Shown in pieces: positions 5,626-6,179 of a stretch of 6,179 nucleotides of DNA. Numbering within the stretch: position 1 is the stretch's first letter; the number at the start of each line of letters is the position of its first letter. The notes under the pieces were generated by a model, which did no database searches, was not told the origin of the DNA, and saw only the letters and a program-made list of their open reading frames with translations. Made by a program: the position numbers and the translations under genes. Location: NCBI GenBank assembly GCA_002127415.1, contig MWJR01000342.1, positions 1 through 6,179 of the forward strand, in the 5' to 3' direction. Source of the DNA: Calditrichaeota bacterium AABM5.125.24 (GTDB taxonomy: Bacteria > Electryoneota > AABM5-125-24 > Hatepunaeales > Hatepunaeaceae).

Positions 5626-6179
5626 TCACCCCTTGGCAACAATAGAGCATACTTCACCGACAGGAACACTTGCCCCCGACAAAGGCAACTGTCTTACCAC
5701 ACGACCGGTCCCCTTTATCTGAACCGCCAACCCCTTTTCAGTGACCTTCTTGACCGCATCGCGCAGGGAAAGGCCGGTGAGAAGCGGCATAATGACAGTG
5801 GCACCCTTGGACAGATCTGACGGTCCCAGAGTCAACTGGACGAGGTCTCCAGGTGAAACCCGTGCGCCCCCGGCAGGAATCTGATCGTAGACCACGCTGC
5901 CACGGCCGTAGAACTTCATACGAAGTCCAACATCGTGCAGATTCCGCTTCACCTGACTGACCGTGCAGAAGCTGAGGTCGGGCACTTCCACCCGCTCCTC
6001 ATCATTCTGCGCTACTTCCGCCTGTGCCAGGGGCCACAGTTCAGGCTTGAGCCCGAGTATCCGTCGGGCCACCTTGCAGAAGATCGGTGCTGCGACGCTG
6101 CCGCCGGTATGTTCACCCAACGGACCGTTCGGGTCATTTATCACCACCAGAACGATATAGCGGGGATCTTCCGCCGGGA
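5626..6179 (-). CDS. ftsI: FtsI/PBP2-type peptidoglycan D,D-transpeptidase with two PASTA domains (3' part only)
   Basis: This is the C-terminal 183 codons of a class B penicillin-binding protein; the gene runs off the high-coordinate edge and the reading frame is open to position 6177. The first visible residues (PAEDPRYIVLVVINDPNG, then GGSVAAPIF at about 25-33) are the last strands of the transpeptidase fold. The serine and KTG catalytic motifs should lie upstream, outside the window. Two PASTA domains follow, at visible residues 63-118 (starting EVPDLSF, with YDQIPAGGARVSPGD) and 126-183 (VIMPLLTGLSLRDAV, with RQLPLSGASVPVGE). The gene ends in TGA. Class B PBPs in this operon position cross-link septal peptidoglycan together with FtsW, which is encoded downstream. 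PASTA domains in this family are known from Firmicutes PBP2x and SpoVD and also occur in other phyla. A GTG at 6147 is an internal valine codon, not the start. The ftsI assignment rests on position plus domain order; a sporulation-type paralogue is less likely here. Confidence 0.93.
   Translation of the reverse strand, partial: PAEDPRYIVLVVINDPNGPLGEHTGGSVAAPIFCKVARRILGLKPELWPLAQAEVAQNDEERVEVPDLSFCTVSQVKRNLHDVGLRMKFYGRGSVVYDQIPAGGARVSPGDLVQLTLGPSDLSKGATVIMPLLTGLSLRDAVKKVTEKGLAVQIKGTGRVVRQLPLSGASVPVGEVCSIVAKG

Overview
The window is a stretch of a bacterial division and cell wall (dcw) operon. Every gene lies on the minus strand, so transcription runs from high to low coordinates. In that order the genes are: the 3' end of an FtsI-type penicillin-binding protein with two PASTA domains (5626 to the window edge), murE (4009-5481), mraY (2791-3921), murD (1419-2771), ftsW (172-1422) and the 5' end of murG (1-130). 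Together they cover the middle of peptidoglycan synthesis. MurD adds D-Glu and MurE adds meso-diaminopimelate to the UDP-MurNAc peptide. MraY loads the finished pentapeptide onto undecaprenyl phosphate to give lipid I. MurG adds GlcNAc to give lipid II. FtsW polymerises glycan strands and its FtsI partner cross-links them at the septum.

The DNR-type MurE motif (DNPR) points to DAP-type, Gram-negative-style peptidoglycan. The gene order lacks murF between murE and mraY, and FtsI carries C-terminal PASTA domains. That combination resembles the dcw layout I recall for Bacteroidetes and relatives, so I infer a member of the FCB group or an allied uncultured phylum. This is inference from gene order, not a taxonomic assignment. 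Coding DNA is moderately GC-rich, while the gaps between genes are AT-rich.

The most unusual content is in the gaps. Four of the five gene junctions (all except the overlapping murD/ftsW pair) carry tandem heptanucleotide repeats with a related plus-strand consensus of roughly TCRRTTN. The 87-nt murE-mraY gap, where murF sits in many other bacteria, is essentially 12 consecutive heptads, and a 13th contains the murE stop codon. The most plausible starts of murD and murE, and one of two candidates for murG, are TTG codons inside a YAATTGA heptad, and none has a visible Shine-Dalgarno sequence. A 23-bp perfect palindrome with a 3-nt centre lies between ftsI and murE. A dispersed-repeat-like sequence appears to be incorporated in frame in the cytoplasmic tail of FtsW. 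No RNA genes, CRISPR arrays, transposase genes or complete new multi-gene system are visible. The plus-strand open frames are antisense shadows of the conserved genes.
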